A stretch of 64,000 bases of DNA from Stenotrophomonas maltophilia. Lineage in GTDB: Bacteria; Pseudomonadota; Gammaproteobacteria; Xanthomonadales; Xanthomonadaceae. The number at the start of each line of letters is the position of its first letter. Position 1 is the first letter of the stretch. The stretch is taken from contig NZ_CP037858.1 in the NCBI RefSeq assembly GCF_006974125.1, forward strand, positions 620,001 through 684,000, in the 5' to 3' direction. The translations under genes were made by a program, and so were the position numbers. Of this stretch, positions 42,595 through 52,523 are shown piece by piece. The notes beneath the pieces were generated by a model. That model was not told where the DNA came from. It did no database searches and saw only the letters and a program-made list of their open reading frames with translations.

Positions 42595-43551
42595 ATGTGC
42601 TATTCCGCCCTGATCCGCGCCGACTACGCCACGCTGGTCCGCGAGTTCGGTGCCATCCTGTCGCTGGAGGAGTTCGCCGAACTGTACGCACACGACCCCG
42701 GCAAGAAGCGACCGAAAACTCCGAAAGCAATGGATGACGGCTTTGCCGGCGCACGCACCGGACAGGGCCGCGACATCGTCGCGAAGATCCAGCACTGGCA
42801 TGCACTGGAACGCCAGGTTCTGGAGGCGGAGCTGGCCGGCCAACGCGAGCGCCGCGATATCGCCCATGCAACGCTCGCCACGCGCCCCACCCAGAAGGCA
42901 CGCAACGACCTGCGCGTGGCCGGCAACCGCATCGAACGCGCCCAGGCCCGGCTCGAAGACCTGCACCGGGTCCAACTACTGCCGCGCGACAACCGCATTT
43001 TCCCCGGCACCTACGCGCCGGTGATGGTCAGCGAGAACGGCCGCCGGGTGATCAAGCCGATGCGCTACCAGTGCCGGCTGCCCGACAAACCGGCACGCAA
43101 CGACGTGCTCTACCCCGGCACCTACAACGCACGACGTGACAGCCTGGAAGGCTATTGGCGCGGCGCGTTCGGCCTTCGCCACGGCGTTGTCGTGGTGCGG
43201 GCGTTCTATGAGCACGTACCACGCCACGCCATCGCAGGGCGCGCGCTGGGCGCCGCGGAAAAGGAACAGGATGTGGTGCTGGAGTTTCGCCCCGATCCGC
43301 CCCGCGACCTGCTTTTGGCCTGCCTTTGGGCGGAATGGGAGGGACCGGAAGGACGCCTGCTCTCGTTCGCCACGATCACCGACACCCCGCCACGCGATGT
43401 CGCCGCGGCAGGTCACGATCGCGGCGTGATACCTATCCGCAGGGAACATCTCGATGCGTGGCTCAATCCCGACCCGGACAACCTGGCCGGGCAGTACCGC
43501 ATCCTCGACGACCGCGAGGACATCCGATACGTGTACGACGAGGCCGGCTGA
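42595..43551 (+). CDS. SRAP (SOS response-associated / HMCES-YedK) family protein with large insertion
   Basis: A 318-residue protein starting MCYSA: after Met removal Cys2 would be the residue that crosslinks to abasic sites. The other YedK/HMCES active-site positions are visible: Asn178 in TYNARRDS, Glu206 in AFYEHV and His274 in GHDRGVIPI. YedK is about 220 residues; here residues ~35-128 form an extra helical, charged insertion (AHDPGKKRPKTPK, then a probable coiled coil). SRAP proteins shield abasic sites in single-stranded DNA. Role of the insertion unknown. No LexA box seen upstream. Confidence 0.85.
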   Translation: MCYSALIRADYATLVREFGAILSLEEFAELYAHDPGKKRPKTPKAMDDGFAGARTGQGRDIVAKIQHWHALERQVLEAELAGQRERRDIAHATLATRPTQKARNDLRVAGNRIERAQARLEDLHRVQLLPRDNRIFPGTYAPVMVSENGRRVIKPMRYQCRLPDKPARNDVLYPGTYNARRDSLEGYWRGAFGLRHGVVVVRAFYEHVPRHAIAGRALGAAEKEQDVVLEFRPDPPRDLLLACLWAEWEGPEGRLLSFATITDTPPRDVAAAGHDRGVIPIRREHLDAWLNPDPDNLAGQYRILDDREDIRYVYDEAG

Positions 43552-43561
43552 AGCGCCGTTC

Positions 43562-43942
43562 TCACGCCGTTGCGCTGGAACGGCCCACCGCACGGGTCAG
43601 CGCCCGGGTCAGATCCGCCGACAGGTACGGCTTGACCAGCAGTATTCCGGCCAGCATCGACTCGGGCAACTGCTCAGCCAGCATTCCGGTAGCGAGCACG
43701 AACGGTACGCCACGCGCCGACAATGCTGCCGCCACCGGCTCGCTGGTCTCGTTGCGGGCCAGGCGATAGTCCAGCAGGGCCACGTCCGGGGCCGAGTCTT
43801 CCAGCATGCGCAATGCCTCAGCCACGCTCGCCGCCAACCCGACCACAGTCGCGCCGGCATGCACCAGCTGCATCTGCAGCAGCGCCGCGCTCATCTCGTC
43901 GTTCTCGACCACCAGCACCCTCAGGTCCTGCAACACTGTCAT
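43562..43942 (-). CDS. Stand-alone response-regulator receiver domain
   Basis: A 126-residue CheY-like receiver. The acidic pair is in VVENDE, the phospho-acceptor Asp in VALLDYRLA (about residue 58), the conserved Thr in VLATGM and the Lys in LLVKPYL. No output domain, so it works through protein contacts. No histidine kinase is adjacent. Confidence 0.87.
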   Translation of the reverse strand: MTVLQDLRVLVVENDEMSAALLQMQLVHAGATVVGLAASVAEALRMLEDSAPDVALLDYRLARNETSEPVAAALSARGVPFVLATGMLAEQLPESMLAGILLVKPYLSADLTRALTRAVGRSSATA

Positions 43943-44074
43943 CGGCTATGGCTCCTGGAGGCATTCAAGCCGGCGCAGTATAGCCATCACAGAGCCGATG
44001 CCGACAGGAAACGCCCCGATCTGCCTTGCCCCTATGAAAGCCCCACCCTCCTCGGTTACACTCACACGCTGCCT

Positions 44075-44160
44075 GCCGGTGTGGCGGAATGGTATACGCA
44101 GCTGACTCAAAATCAGCCGGGGGTGACCCCATGAAGGTTCGAGTCCTTTCACCGGCACCA
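44075..44160 (+). tRNA. tRNA-Leu(CAA)
   Basis: An 86-nt class II tRNA: acceptor GCCGGTG/CACCGGC, anticodon loop CTCAAAA giving CAA, a long variable arm (GGGGGTGACCCC) and encoded CCA. Confidence 0.96.
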
Positions 44161-44167
44161 CAGCATC

Positions 44168-44200
44168 AAAGGCCAGGTCCTCGACCTGGCCTTTTGCTTT
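44168..44200 (+). terminator. Terminator after tRNA-Leu
   Basis: AAAGGCCAGGTC-CTC-GACCTGGCCTTT, a perfect 12-bp stem followed by TGCTTTT. Confidence 0.88.
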
Positions 44201-44360
44201 TCAGGCGATGCATGCCCATGTGGCCGCTCCTGTGTCACTGCACTGACGCATAACTGCGACCGCTGACAGGGTTGTCTCTAGACGCAGCGCACACTTTTCT
44301 TGCCAGACTCACGTACATCTGCCTATCGTGATCCCGCCGGATCCGGGGGCGGGGGAATGC

Positions 44361-45800
44361 ATGACGCTGCGTGCTGCACTGTTTTTTCTGGTCACGCACG
44401 CACTCGTCATTGCCTTGGTCGGCCCGCAGGACCCTGTCGGCTCCTACCTGTTGCTGATCACCGCGCCGCTGCTGGCCGCACTGGCCTGCGTGCGGCGCGC
44501 ACGTGTCAGCCAGGCGGCCTGCAAGTGGCGGCTGCTCGGCGCGGCCGTCGGCCTGTTCTCACTCGCCCTGCTTGCCCTGCTGTACCGCAATGTGGCCGGC
44601 CTCACCCCTGCGCAGATGACCGCCTCGACACTGATCCTGTACGTGTTCTACCGGATCCCCCTGACCTATGTAGCTGCAAGCCCGGGCGGCGGGAACCGCT
44701 TCATCCGTGCGGTGGACCTTGCGATCATTGCCCTGCTTTGGCTGCTGTACTACCTGCATACGCGCGCCATGGCGCCTCTCAACACCGCGCTGTGGACGCA
44801 GTGCCTGAACACCATGAGCAGCGTGCAGAACAGCCTGGTGTTCTGCTTCGCGCTGATCCGTTTCCTGGCCGAGGACAATCCCGACCGCCGCGATTTCTTC
44901 CGCACACTTGCGATCTACGCGCTGGGCTACTTCCTGCTGGCGCTCTACATCAACACCTACCAGCCGCAGACACCTGACGGCGGCTGGGGCGACCTGCTGA
45001 TCAGCGGGCTGTTCGTGTTGCTGGCCGTCCTGGCCGGCAGCCACCGCCGCTACCCGGCAGTGGAGGTATCCCGCAGCCTGCGGCGCATCGTCGACGCCGG
45101 CGTCCCACTGATGCTGCCCTTGCTGCTGATGATGGTGGCGCTGCTGGTCGCGCGCCTGCAGCCAAACCTGGCCACGGTAGGTTTCATCGGTGCGATGCTG
45201 GGTTACGCCCTGCGCAGCGTGCTGAGCCAGATCGAGATCCAGCGCCAGCGCGATGAACTGGAAACGCTGGCGCGGCGAGATCCACTGACCGGGCTGGGCA
45301 ACCGGCGCAGCTTCGATGAGTCGCTGGATGGGGCCCACCGCCGCGCGCGCCGCCAGGGCCAGGGCCTGGCGGTGCTGATGATCGACATCGACCACTTCAA
45401 ACGGCTGAACGACACCTACGGGCACCCAGAAGGTGATCGGCGCCTGCGTGCCGTCGCCGGCATCCTCGACGGCTGCCTGCAGCGCGGTGACGACCTGCTG
45501 GCCCGCTATGGCGGCGAGGAGTTCATTGCGGCCCTGCCATCGCCCGAGGCGATGCACGCGCTGCATCTGGGCGAACGCCTGCGTGCTGCGGTCGAAAGCG
45601 CCGCACTGCCTGCTGCCGAGGGCCATGTGACCATCAGCGTAGGCGTGGCCTGGCAGGCCGCCAGCGATGAGTACGCGCCGGGAGACCTGGTCGGCCATGC
45701 CGACCAGGCCCTTTACCGGGCCAAGCATGCCGGGCGCAACCGTGTGCACCTTGCCTCGGCCATGCAGCCGTCCGATGAGCCTGTGGGCCCGCGCACCTAG
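44361..45800 (+). CDS. Diguanylate cyclase with N-terminal membrane sensor
   Basis: A 479-residue protein: about eight hydrophobic segments in residues 1-285 form a MASE-like membrane sensor, then a GGDEF domain (~300-465). The active site is GGEEF at 384-388, with the inhibitory site R375-GD-D378 five residues before it, so cyclic di-GMP synthesis with product inhibition is expected. The ATG at 44361 follows GGGGGAATGC; a GTG 33 bp earlier is less likely. Its stop codon overlaps that of the convergent chemoreceptor gene. Confidence 0.92.
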   Translation: MTLRAALFFLVTHALVIALVGPQDPVGSYLLLITAPLLAALACVRRARVSQAACKWRLLGAAVGLFSLALLALLYRNVAGLTPAQMTASTLILYVFYRIPLTYVAASPGGGNRFIRAVDLAIIALLWLLYYLHTRAMAPLNTALWTQCLNTMSSVQNSLVFCFALIRFLAEDNPDRRDFFRTLAIYALGYFLLALYINTYQPQTPDGGWGDLLISGLFVLLAVLAGSHRRYPAVEVSRSLRRIVDAGVPLMLPLLLMMVALLVARLQPNLATVGFIGAMLGYALRSVLSQIEIQRQRDELETLARRDPLTGLGNRRSFDESLDGAHRRARRQGQGLAVLMIDIDHFKRLNDTYGHPEGDRRLRAVAGILDGCLQRGDDLLARYGGEEFIAALPSPEAMHALHLGERLRAAVESAALPAAEGHVTISVGVAWQAASDEYAPGDLVGHADQALYRAKHAGRNRVHLASAMQPSDEPVGPRT

Positions 45801-47623
45801 ACGATCCGCAGGGTCGCCCCTCCATGCAGATGCCCTGCCCCGTCCTGCACGCGGAAACCGGCGACGGTCTGCAGCAGCTGTGCCGACTGCTCTTCCATGC
45901 TGCGCGCCGCCGCCGACGCCTCCTCGACCAGGGCAGCGTTCTGCTGCGTGCCCTGGTCGATCAGGTCAACCGCATGGTTCATCTGCTGGATGTCGTCGCT
46001 CTGCTGCTGCGAGGCAGTGCTGATCTCGGTCATCAGATCGCTGACCCGGCGGACGTTGGTCACGATCTCGTCCATGGTCCGGCCCGCGCTTTCCACCTGG
46101 GCGGTGCCGGCCCCGACGTTCGCCACCGACTCATCGATCAGATGCTTGATCTCCTTGGCGGCACTGGCCGAGCGCTGGGACAGCTCGCGGATCTCGGTGG
46201 CGACCACGGCAAATCCTCGACCATGTTCGCCCGCGCGTGCGGCCTCCACCGCTGCGTTCAACGCCAGGATATTGGTCTGGAAAGCGATGCCATCAATCAC
46301 CCCGATGATATCGACGATGCGCCGCGAGGAGGCGTTGATCACCGCCATCGTCTCGACCACTTCATGCACCACACTGCCGCCGCGCGCAGCCACATCGGCG
46401 GCCCCGCCGGCCAGCTGGCTCGCCTGGCGCGCGTTGGTGGCTGTGCGCTGCACGGTCTCGGCCAACCCCTTCATCGACACCGCGGTTTCCTCCAGCGAGG
46501 CCGCCTGCTGCTCGGTGCGCTGCGACAGGTCGCTGTTGCCCTGCGCGATCTCGGTCGCACCCACCGCAATGGTGTCGGCAGCGAACTTGATCTGGCCGAT
46601 GATCGCGGCCATCGCCTCGACCAGCGAATTCACGCCCTCGCACAGTTCGGCAATGGAACCCTGTTTGTCCGCCGTGGCAACGCGCCGGGTCAGGTCGCCC
46701 TGCTTGGCCGCGGCCACCACCTCGCGGGTCTGCGCCACTGCGCGCTGCATCGCCTGGTTCTCATGCACCTGCGCGGTGATGTCGGTTGCGTACTTGACGA
46801 CCTTGAACGGCTTGCCGTTGAGGTCGAGGATGGGGTTGTAGGAGGCCTGGATCCAGACCTCACGCCCGCCTTTGCCCAGGCGTCGATACTGCCCGGCGTC
46901 ATACTCGCCACGCCCGAGCTTCTCCCAGAACCGGCGATATTCGTCACTGCTGCGATGGCCTGGCTCGACGAACAGCGAGTGGTGCTGTCCACGCACCTCA
47001 TCGAGGCCGTAGCCGGTGACTTCGAGAAAGTTCTCGTTCGCCGAGAGAATGCGCCCGTCCATGCTGAATTCGATCACTGCCTGCGATTTGCCGATTGCCG
47101 CCAACTGCCCGGCCGAATCGGCCGCCTGCAGCTTCTGTGCGGTGATGTCGGTGGCGAACTTGACCACTTTGTACGGTCGCCCCTGGCGATCCAGCACCGG
47201 GTTGTAGGAGGCCTGGATCCAGATCTCGCGCTGGCCTTTGCCGAAGCGTCGATACTGCCCTGCGTCATATTCGCCGCGTCCCAGCCGCGCCCAGAAGTCA
47301 CGGTACTCGGCGCTGCGCGCCTGCTCGGGATCGACGAACAGGGAATGATGCTTGCCCTGGATTTCCTCCAGCCGGTAGCCCACCGCCTGCAGGAAGTTGT
47401 CATTGGCCTGCAGGATGGTGCCATCGAGCGCGAACTCGATGACCGCCTGCACGCGGTGCAGCGCTGCGACCTGGGCCTCGAGTTCGGCACGATCGGTCGC
47501 TGCCGGTTCAGTGCCGGTACGGTGCTGCGGGGCCAGGGCGCCCAGCAGCGCGCGCCACGGCGACCAACGGGTATGCAGCTCGGCCGGCGCCTGCGCGCCC
47601 GCCGTGAAGCCTGGAATGAGCAT
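45797..47623 (-). CDS. Soluble methyl-accepting chemotaxis protein with two PAS domains
   Basis: A 608-residue chemoreceptor lacking membrane helices. Two PAS/PAC units (~55-165 and ~178-290) are near copies of each other ([11 protein letters not shown] versus [11 protein letters not shown], then [12 protein letters not shown] versus [12 protein letters not shown]). A HAMP-like linker follows ([10 protein letters not shown]), then the signalling tip [26 protein letters not shown]. It resembles Aer-type or BdlA-type energy and biofilm sensors. No C-terminal CheR-binding pentapeptide. A FliA-like promoter lies upstream, fitting co-regulation with flagellar genes. Confidence 0.92.
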   Translation of the reverse strand: MLIPGFTAGAQAPAELHTRWSPWRALLGALAPQHRTGTEPAATDRAELEAQVAALHRVQAVIEFALDGTILQANDNFLQAVGYRLEEIQGKHHSLFVDPEQARSAEYRDFWARLGRGEYDAGQYRRFGKGQREIWIQASYNPVLDRQGRPYKVVKFATDITAQKLQAADSAGQLAAIGKSQAVIEFSMDGRILSANENFLEVTGYGLDEVRGQHHSLFVEPGHRSSDEYRRFWEKLGRGEYDAGQYRRLGKGGREVWIQASYNPILDLNGKPFKVVKYATDITAQVHENQAMQRAVAQTREVVAAAKQGDLTRRVATADKQGSIAELCEGVNSLVEAMAAIIGQIKFAADTIAVGATEIAQGNSDLSQRTEQQAASLEETAVSMKGLAETVQRTATNARQASQLAGGAADVAARGGSVVHEVVETMAVINASSRRIVDIIGVIDGIAFQTNILALNAAVEAARAGEHGRGFAVVATEIRELSQRSASAAKEIKHLIDESVANVGAGTAQVESAGRTMDEIVTNVRRVSDLMTEISTASQQQSDDIQQMNHAVDLIDQGTQQNAALVEEASAAARSMEEQSAQLLQTVAGFRVQDGAGHLHGGATLRIV

Positions 47624-47854
47624 TGTCTGATCCTCGGTGTCCGGTAAGCGGTTGCGACCCGACGGGCGGGATGCCCGGCGGCAACTTCAGTTGCTTGGGA
47701 CTACAGGTGCCTGCGGGCACCCCTCGAGCGGCTGGCAAGAACGTCTGGTGCGGGTGCGATCGGCATCCGGGAGCGGCGGAACACACAGCGCGGGCCGCCC
47801 ATCGGGGGCAGCCTGGGGTCCTGCAGCGGGCGACTGGAGCGGGATCCAGAGGGG

Positions 47855-47881
47855 ATATCGGCGATGCCGTCGGCCGCTTTA
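47855..47881 (-). promoter_or_regulatory. FliA (sigma28)-type promoter for the chemoreceptor
   Basis: On the minus strand TAAAGCGG, 11 bp, GCCGATAT closely matches TAAAGTTT-N11-GCCGATAA. The TAA of the -35 doubles as the stop codon of the upstream GNAT gene. Predicted leader about 225 nt. Confidence 0.65.
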
Positions 47882-48433
47882 GCGGGATTCCGCGACCTCC
47901 GTCGCAACTCCGTGCATTGCAGCAGGAAGGCGATAGATGATCGTTGTGTACTTCACACCCTGCTCACGTGCTGCGGGCTGTCCCCCGAGGGACTCAGCAA
48001 GCGAACGGCTGGACCGGTTCTGCTCGGCCACCGGATAGCGGAACGCCGCGCATGACAGTCGCTGCGACGCCGCAGACCACACCGCCGCCACTGCTTCCCG
48101 CCCATAGCCATGGCCATGCATTGCTTCAGCGATCCAGATACCCAGTTCGGGCTCTGCATCACCGGTGCGATGCAGGCCGGCCAGTCCCAGGAACACGCCA
48201 TCCTCGCGCCTGCGGATCACGAACGTGATGTCGCTCCCATCGGCAATGGCAGGCAGCCACGCCTGCCAGACGGCGGCAAATGCGTCCTTTGACGGGGGCG
48301 GCTCGAAGGCCATGTAGCGGGTCAACCCGGGGGTGATGCCCGCAAACGCCTCGTCAGCGTCACCGGACGTAAATGGCCGGAGGCACAGCCGCGGACTGTC
48401 GATGCTCCAGTGATCGGATGTCATGTTCTGCAT
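47879..48433 (-). CDS. GNAT acetyltransferase, RimJ/RimL type
   Basis: A 184-residue GNAT protein: RLCLRPFTSGDADEAFAGITPGLTRYMAFEPP at the start, FVIRRREDGVFLGLAGLHRTGDAEPELGIWIAEAMHGHGYGREAVAAV for motifs C-D-A and AVAEQNRSSRSLAESLGG-like motif B. It probably acetylates protein N-termini or small molecules. Two ATGs (48433 and 48424) are possible, neither with a strong ribosome site. Confidence 0.83.
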   Translation of the reverse strand: MQNMTSDHWSIDSPRLCLRPFTSGDADEAFAGITPGLTRYMAFEPPPSKDAFAAVWQAWLPAIADGSDITFVIRRREDGVFLGLAGLHRTGDAEPELGIWIAEAMHGHGYGREAVAAVWSAASQRLSCAAFRYPVAEQNRSSRSLAESLGGQPAAREQGVKYTTIIYRLPAAMHGVATEVAESR

Positions 48434-48577
48434 TGCCTGGGCACGGAATACAGCATCACTCGGCAGATGGATGCAGCTCAAGGCAAAAAGGTTTGCATGA
48501 CCAACGGGAGGTCCCCTGCCGGGCGGAAATGGCGAGCATGCAGCGATCCGCAGGATGTTCATCTACAAGGAGATCGT

Positions 48578-49678
48578 ATGTTCGTTCGCCTCACCAGCTT
48601 CGTCATCCTCGGCCTGTGCAGCACCGGCGCGCTTGCCGCCGATGCCACCTATCGGCCGGCCTTTCACCCCGACCAGCTGAAGGGGCCGCCCGCAGGCCGC
48701 ACCAACGAGGTGCTGGTGCTGGGCAGCCCGCATCTGTCCGGCCTGCCGAAGACCTTCACACCGGACATTCTGCAGCCATTGCTGGAGCCTCTGCTCGAGC
48801 GCCTGCAGGCATGGCAGCCCAATGCCATCGCCGTGGAGAACCTGTCCGGGCTGCAGTGCGACTTCATGCGCCGCAACCCCACCCGCTACGCGGACAGTGT
48901 CGAGACCTACTGCATCGACCCGGCACCGGCCCAGGCCGCGACCGGCCTGGACGTTCCCAGCGCCAATGCCGAGATGGAGCGCCTCCTCGCACAATGGCCG
49001 AAAGCCCCTACGCCGGCCCAGCGCCGCCGCCTCGCGGCCGTGTTCCTGGCCGCAGGCGAGAACGGTTCGGCGGTGGTGCAATGGCTGCGCCTGCCCATCG
49101 ACGAACGTCGCGCCGCAGACAGCCTGACCCCGGAGCTGGTGCAGTTCCTCGACAAACGCATTGCCAGGCGCGACGAGGCCGGCATGATCGCCGGCGTCCT
49201 CGCTGCACGCCTGGGCCTGGAGCGCTTGTGGTCGGTCGATGACCACACCGCCGACGCGCCTGTCCCGAAGGAGCAGGAGAAGGCCTATGGCGCGGCGCTT
49301 CAGGCGGCCTGGGACAACCCGGCAACCACGGCGCGGTTCGCCGCCGACGAACCGCTGCACGCCAACCTGGCCAAGCCCGACGGCCTGCTTGCGCTCTATC
49401 GCGACTACAACGCCCCGGACACGGCGATGACCGTCTACAACAGCGACTTCGGCGCGACCCTGGTCGAGCCGTCACCCGATGCCTTCGGACGCAAGTACCT
49501 CGGCTACTGGGAAACCCGCAACCTGCGCATGGTCGCCAACATGCGCGACGTGCTCGGCCAACACCCGGGCACCCGCATGCTCACCATTGTCGGTGCCTCG
49601 CACAAGGGCTACTACGAGGCTTACCTCAACCAGATGCACGATGTGCAGCTGGTCAGTGCGGACGCAGTATTGCGTTGA
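48578..49678 (+). CDS. DUF5694-like exported protein
   Basis: A 366-residue protein with signal peptide (FVILGLCSTGALAAD). NEVLVLGSPHLSGLPKTF, WQPNAIAVENLSG and a C-terminal RMLTIVGASHKGYYEAYL give the outline of the DUF5694 group, distantly like the TraB/Tiki fold (GxxH pairs near each end). Function unknown; a periplasmic hydrolase is possible. AAGGAGATCGT precedes the ATG at 48578. Confidence 0.75.
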   Translation: MFVRLTSFVILGLCSTGALAADATYRPAFHPDQLKGPPAGRTNEVLVLGSPHLSGLPKTFTPDILQPLLEPLLERLQAWQPNAIAVENLSGLQCDFMRRNPTRYADSVETYCIDPAPAQAATGLDVPSANAEMERLLAQWPKAPTPAQRRRLAAVFLAAGENGSAVVQWLRLPIDERRAADSLTPELVQFLDKRIARRDEAGMIAGVLAARLGLERLWSVDDHTADAPVPKEQEKAYGAALQAAWDNPATTARFAADEPLHANLAKPDGLLALYRDYNAPDTAMTVYNSDFGATLVEPSPDAFGRKYLGYWETRNLRMVANMRDVLGQHPGTRMLTIVGASHKGYYEAYLNQMHDVQLVSADAVLR

Positions 49679-49684
49679 CGGGCT

Positions 49685-49711
49685 GGGTGCCGGCCACCCG
49701 CCGGCACTATC
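49685..49711 (-). repeat. Degenerate SMAG element
   Basis: GTGCCGGCCACCCGCCGGCACTA: a GC palindrome with altered GTAG end between two co-oriented genes. Confidence 0.5.
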
Positions 49712-49739
49712 CTGCAGGGCCCCATCCACAGGTGCCTGC

Positions 49740-50030
49740 ATGCTCAAGGTCATCGCCGAAGACTTCATACATCCCGATGCCGTGGACACTGTGCTTCCGC
49801 TGTACCGGGAACTGGTCGCGTGCACGCAGCGCGAGCCGCTCTGCCTTGGCTATGAACTGTTCGTGGACCAGAAGGATCCCGGGCATTTCGTCTTCATCGA
49901 GCAATGGCCGGACCGCGCCGCCCTGGACATCCACTGTGCCAGCGAGCATTTCCAGCGGCTGGTGCCGCAGATCAATGCCTTCCAGCGCGCGCCATGCCGG
50001 TTCCTGCTGATGGATGCTGCACCTCAGTAG
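49740..50030 (+). CDS. Antibiotic biosynthesis monooxygenase (ABM/YgiN-like) protein
   Basis: A 96-residue ABM-fold protein: LKVIAEDFIHPDAVDTVLPLYRELVACTQREPLCLGYELFVD then HFVFIEQWPDRAALDIHCASEHFQRL. Such proteins are small dimeric monooxygenases, often acting on quinols, or detoxifiers. The last 59 bp overlap the convergent small membrane protein gene. Confidence 0.83.
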   Translation: MLKVIAEDFIHPDAVDTVLPLYRELVACTQREPLCLGYELFVDQKDPGHFVFIEQWPDRAALDIHCASEHFQRLVPQINAFQRAPCRFLLMDAAPQ

Positions 50031-50271
50031 TGCCGGCACCGTCGCCGTGATCCCGGCGACGGTGCCGCCACAGCACCAGGCTGGCCGCCATCGTGCACGC
50101 CAGGGTCAGGGCCAGCAGCGCCACCACGCTTCCCTGCAGCACCGGCAGCATTGCCTGGGCCAGACGGTCCTCACGCACCTCCTCCAGCCGCAGCCAGGCG
50201 GCGAGGGTCAGGCACCAACCGACCATGGCCGGGGCGAAGGCGCGCACCGTCATCGGGTTCCAGACATTCAT
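49972..50271 (-). CDS. Small two-helix membrane protein
   Basis: A 99-residue protein with two hydrophobic segments (FAPAMVGWCLTLAAWL and GSVVALLALTLACTMAASLVLW) and a charged C-terminal tail. AGGTGATCCC before the ATG at 50271 is a fair ribosome site. Its 3' end runs antisense into the ABM gene, which makes the last ~20 codons less certain. Function unknown. Confidence 0.55.
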   Translation of the reverse strand: MNVWNPMTVRAFAPAMVGWCLTLAAWLRLEEVREDRLAQAMLPVLQGSVVALLALTLACTMAASLVLWRHRRRDHGDGAGTTEVQHPSAGTGMARAGRH

Positions 50272-50333
50272 GGGATCACCTGTACGAGAGGAGGTGGGCG
50301 GAGTATTCGCGCCCGTCCTCTCACTGGATGAGA

Positions 50334-52523
50334 TCAACCCTCGGCCGCGTCGACGTCGTCGCCTGGCAGCTCGCTGGCCTCGCCCTGCACCTGCACGTTG
50401 TTACGGCCCATCGCCTTGGCCCGGTAACACTGGGCATCGGCCGCGGCCACCGCCTGGTCCACGCTCATCCCGCCGGCCAGCGGCGCGATGCCGATGCTGG
50501 CCCCTACGCGCAACCGGTTCTGGTCCCACGGAATCGACAGCGACGCCAGGGTGTGCAGCAGCTCACCGCCAATGCGGGCAGCACGACGCGGCGTGCAACC
50601 GGACAGGATCACCGCGAACTCGTCACCGCCCAGCCGCGCCACCACATCCGAATCGCGTACCCCGTGACGCAGAACGCTGGCCACCGCCCACAGCACCGCA
50701 TCGCCAGCCAGATGGCCCCAGGTATCGTTGATCGGCTTGAACCGGTCCAGATCGATGTACATCAGCGACGCGGCCTGGCCGGTACGTTCAACGCGGGTGA
50801 TCGCCTGCTGCAGATGCACCTCGAAGCCACGGCGGTTGCTCAGTTCGGTCAGCGGATCGATCTCGGCCAGATGGCGCGCCTCGCGCTGGCGGGCACGCTG
50901 CTGGGTATCGTCGCGCAGCACCCAGACCGCACCTCGCACGTGGCCCTCGTCATCGCGCAACCAGGCGCGGGTCAGGTCCACCGGCACCGTGGCGGCACCC
51001 AGGCGCAGCAGCAGGTCGGCATGCAGGTCCACCGCGTTGCTTTCCGGATCCAGCAGTACCGACACGTCCAGCACCGACCCCGGCGCGTACTCGGTGGTCA
51101 GCGCCAGCACATCCTGCACCTTGTGCCCGGCCAGCGACAACGCGCCATCGCCGGCCAACGTGCGTACTGCGGCGGCATTGGCGTAGTCGATACGGCCATC
51201 GAGGCTGACGCTCAGCACCAGGTCGGCCACGGCATCCAGGGTGATGCGGCTGCGCTGCTCGCTCTCGAACAGCCGCTGCTCGCTGCTGCGCTGGGCGGTG
51301 ATGTCCTGGATCTGCGACACGAAATGCACCGGCTCGCCATGCTCGCTGCGCACCAGCGAGACCGACAACCGGGCCCAGATCACCTTGCCGTCGCGATCGA
51401 GATAGCGTTTCTCCAGGTGGTAGTGGCTGCGCCGCCCGGCCAACAGGTCCTGCACCAGCGACAGGTCGGTCTGCAGGTCGTCGGGATGGGTCAGGCGCTG
51501 GAAATCCACCTGCAGCAGCTCTTCCCGCGGATAGCCGAGGATCCGGCACAGCGCATCGTTGACGTCCAGCCATCGCCCTTCCAGCGACACCAGTGCCATG
51601 CCCAGCGCAGCCGAGGTGAACGCACCAGCGAACTTCTCCGCGGACAAGCGTGCCTCGGCTCGCGCCTGCAGTATCTCGGTGATGTCGATGGCCATGCCGA
51701 CATAGCCGATGCGTGCACCGTCGGCACCGTCCATGCGGCTGATCGACAGGCGTACCTGGCGTGGCTGGCCGTCCTTGCGCAGCAGCGTCCATTGCCGCGA
51801 ATAGGTCTGGCCATCGGCACGCGCACTGAGTGCCTCGAACACGCCTGGCAGATGGCCATCGGCATCGGCCAGCGGTCGCAGCCAGGCATTCAGTTCCTGC
51901 GGATCGTGGAAGGCATCCAGCCGGCGCTGGCCGACCACTTCGGCCGCGCTGTAGCCCAGCAGGCGTTGCGCGCCGGTATTGAACAGGGTGATGGTGCCAT
52001 CGGTATCGGTGGCGATCACCGCCACCTCATCGGAGGCATCGACCACGGCCTGCAGGCGTTGACGGGTCTCGGCCGCATCATGACGGGCCTGCTGCAGTTC
52101 GGTCACGTCGGCATGCGCGCCGGCCATCCACAGCGGCCGGCCCTGCCCGTCCCATTCGAAGACGCGGCCACGGTCCTGTATCCATATCCACTGGCCGTTC
52201 TTGTGGCGCATCCGCAGCAGGCACGCGTAGTTGTCGGTGCGTCCCTCGAAATGCTCGTCCAGTGCCGCGTCGGACAGCGCTATGTCATCGGGATGGACCA
52301 GCTTCAGGAAGGTCTTCTGGCAGATCGGCTCCAGCTCTTCCAGCCGGAAACCGACAATCTCGGCCCAGCGCGCATTGACCCGCATCTCGCCGGTCTGCAC
52401 GTTCCATTCCCAGGTGCCCGCGGCGGTGCCATCGATGATCATCGCCAGCCGCCTACGCTCTTCGGCCAGCTCCTGCAGGCGGCGCTCCAGCAACCCGTTG
52501 CCGTTGGTGCCCTGGCCCGCCAT
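50334..52523 (-). CDS. Multi-PAS diguanylate cyclase
   Basis: A 729-residue cytoplasmic signalling protein. Four PAS/PAC modules fill residues ~20-560 (GTWEWNVQTGEMRVNARW; AVIATDTDGTITLFNTGAQRLLGYS; GMALVSLEGRWLDVNDALCRILGYP; DLVLSVSLDGRIDYANAAAV). A GGDEF domain follows, with intact GGDEF and the inhibitory RDSD five residues before it. No EAL domain. The start at 52523 has GGAGGG upstream; the frame is open to 52691, but those residues look non-coding. Input signals unknown. Confidence 0.9.
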   Translation of the reverse strand: MAGQGTNGNGLLERRLQELAEERRRLAMIIDGTAAGTWEWNVQTGEMRVNARWAEIVGFRLEELEPICQKTFLKLVHPDDIALSDAALDEHFEGRTDNYACLLRMRHKNGQWIWIQDRGRVFEWDGQGRPLWMAGAHADVTELQQARHDAAETRQRLQAVVDASDEVAVIATDTDGTITLFNTGAQRLLGYSAAEVVGQRRLDAFHDPQELNAWLRPLADADGHLPGVFEALSARADGQTYSRQWTLLRKDGQPRQVRLSISRMDGADGARIGYVGMAIDITEILQARAEARLSAEKFAGAFTSAALGMALVSLEGRWLDVNDALCRILGYPREELLQVDFQRLTHPDDLQTDLSLVQDLLAGRRSHYHLEKRYLDRDGKVIWARLSVSLVRSEHGEPVHFVSQIQDITAQRSSEQRLFESEQRSRITLDAVADLVLSVSLDGRIDYANAAAVRTLAGDGALSLAGHKVQDVLALTTEYAPGSVLDVSVLLDPESNAVDLHADLLLRLGAATVPVDLTRAWLRDDEGHVRGAVWVLRDDTQQRARQREARHLAEIDPLTELSNRRGFEVHLQQAITRVERTGQAASLMYIDLDRFKPINDTWGHLAGDAVLWAVASVLRHGVRDSDVVARLGGDEFAVILSGCTPRRAARIGGELLHTLASLSIPWDQNRLRVGASIGIAPLAGGMSVDQAVAAADAQCYRAKAMGRNNVQVQGEASELPGDDVDAAEG

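Noticed and set aside
45824..47647. A 607-codon plus-strand open frame
   Set aside because: Exact antisense of the chemoreceptor; repeats in it mirror the duplicated PAS domains.
47624..47854. Cyclic di-GMP riboswitch in the chemoreceptor leader
   Set aside because: Short hairpins are present, but the conserved GEMM core could not be found.
49972..50030. Regulatory antisense overlap between the ABM and small membrane protein genes
   Set aside because: The overlap depends on the uncertain C-terminus of the membrane protein; not enough evidence for a function.
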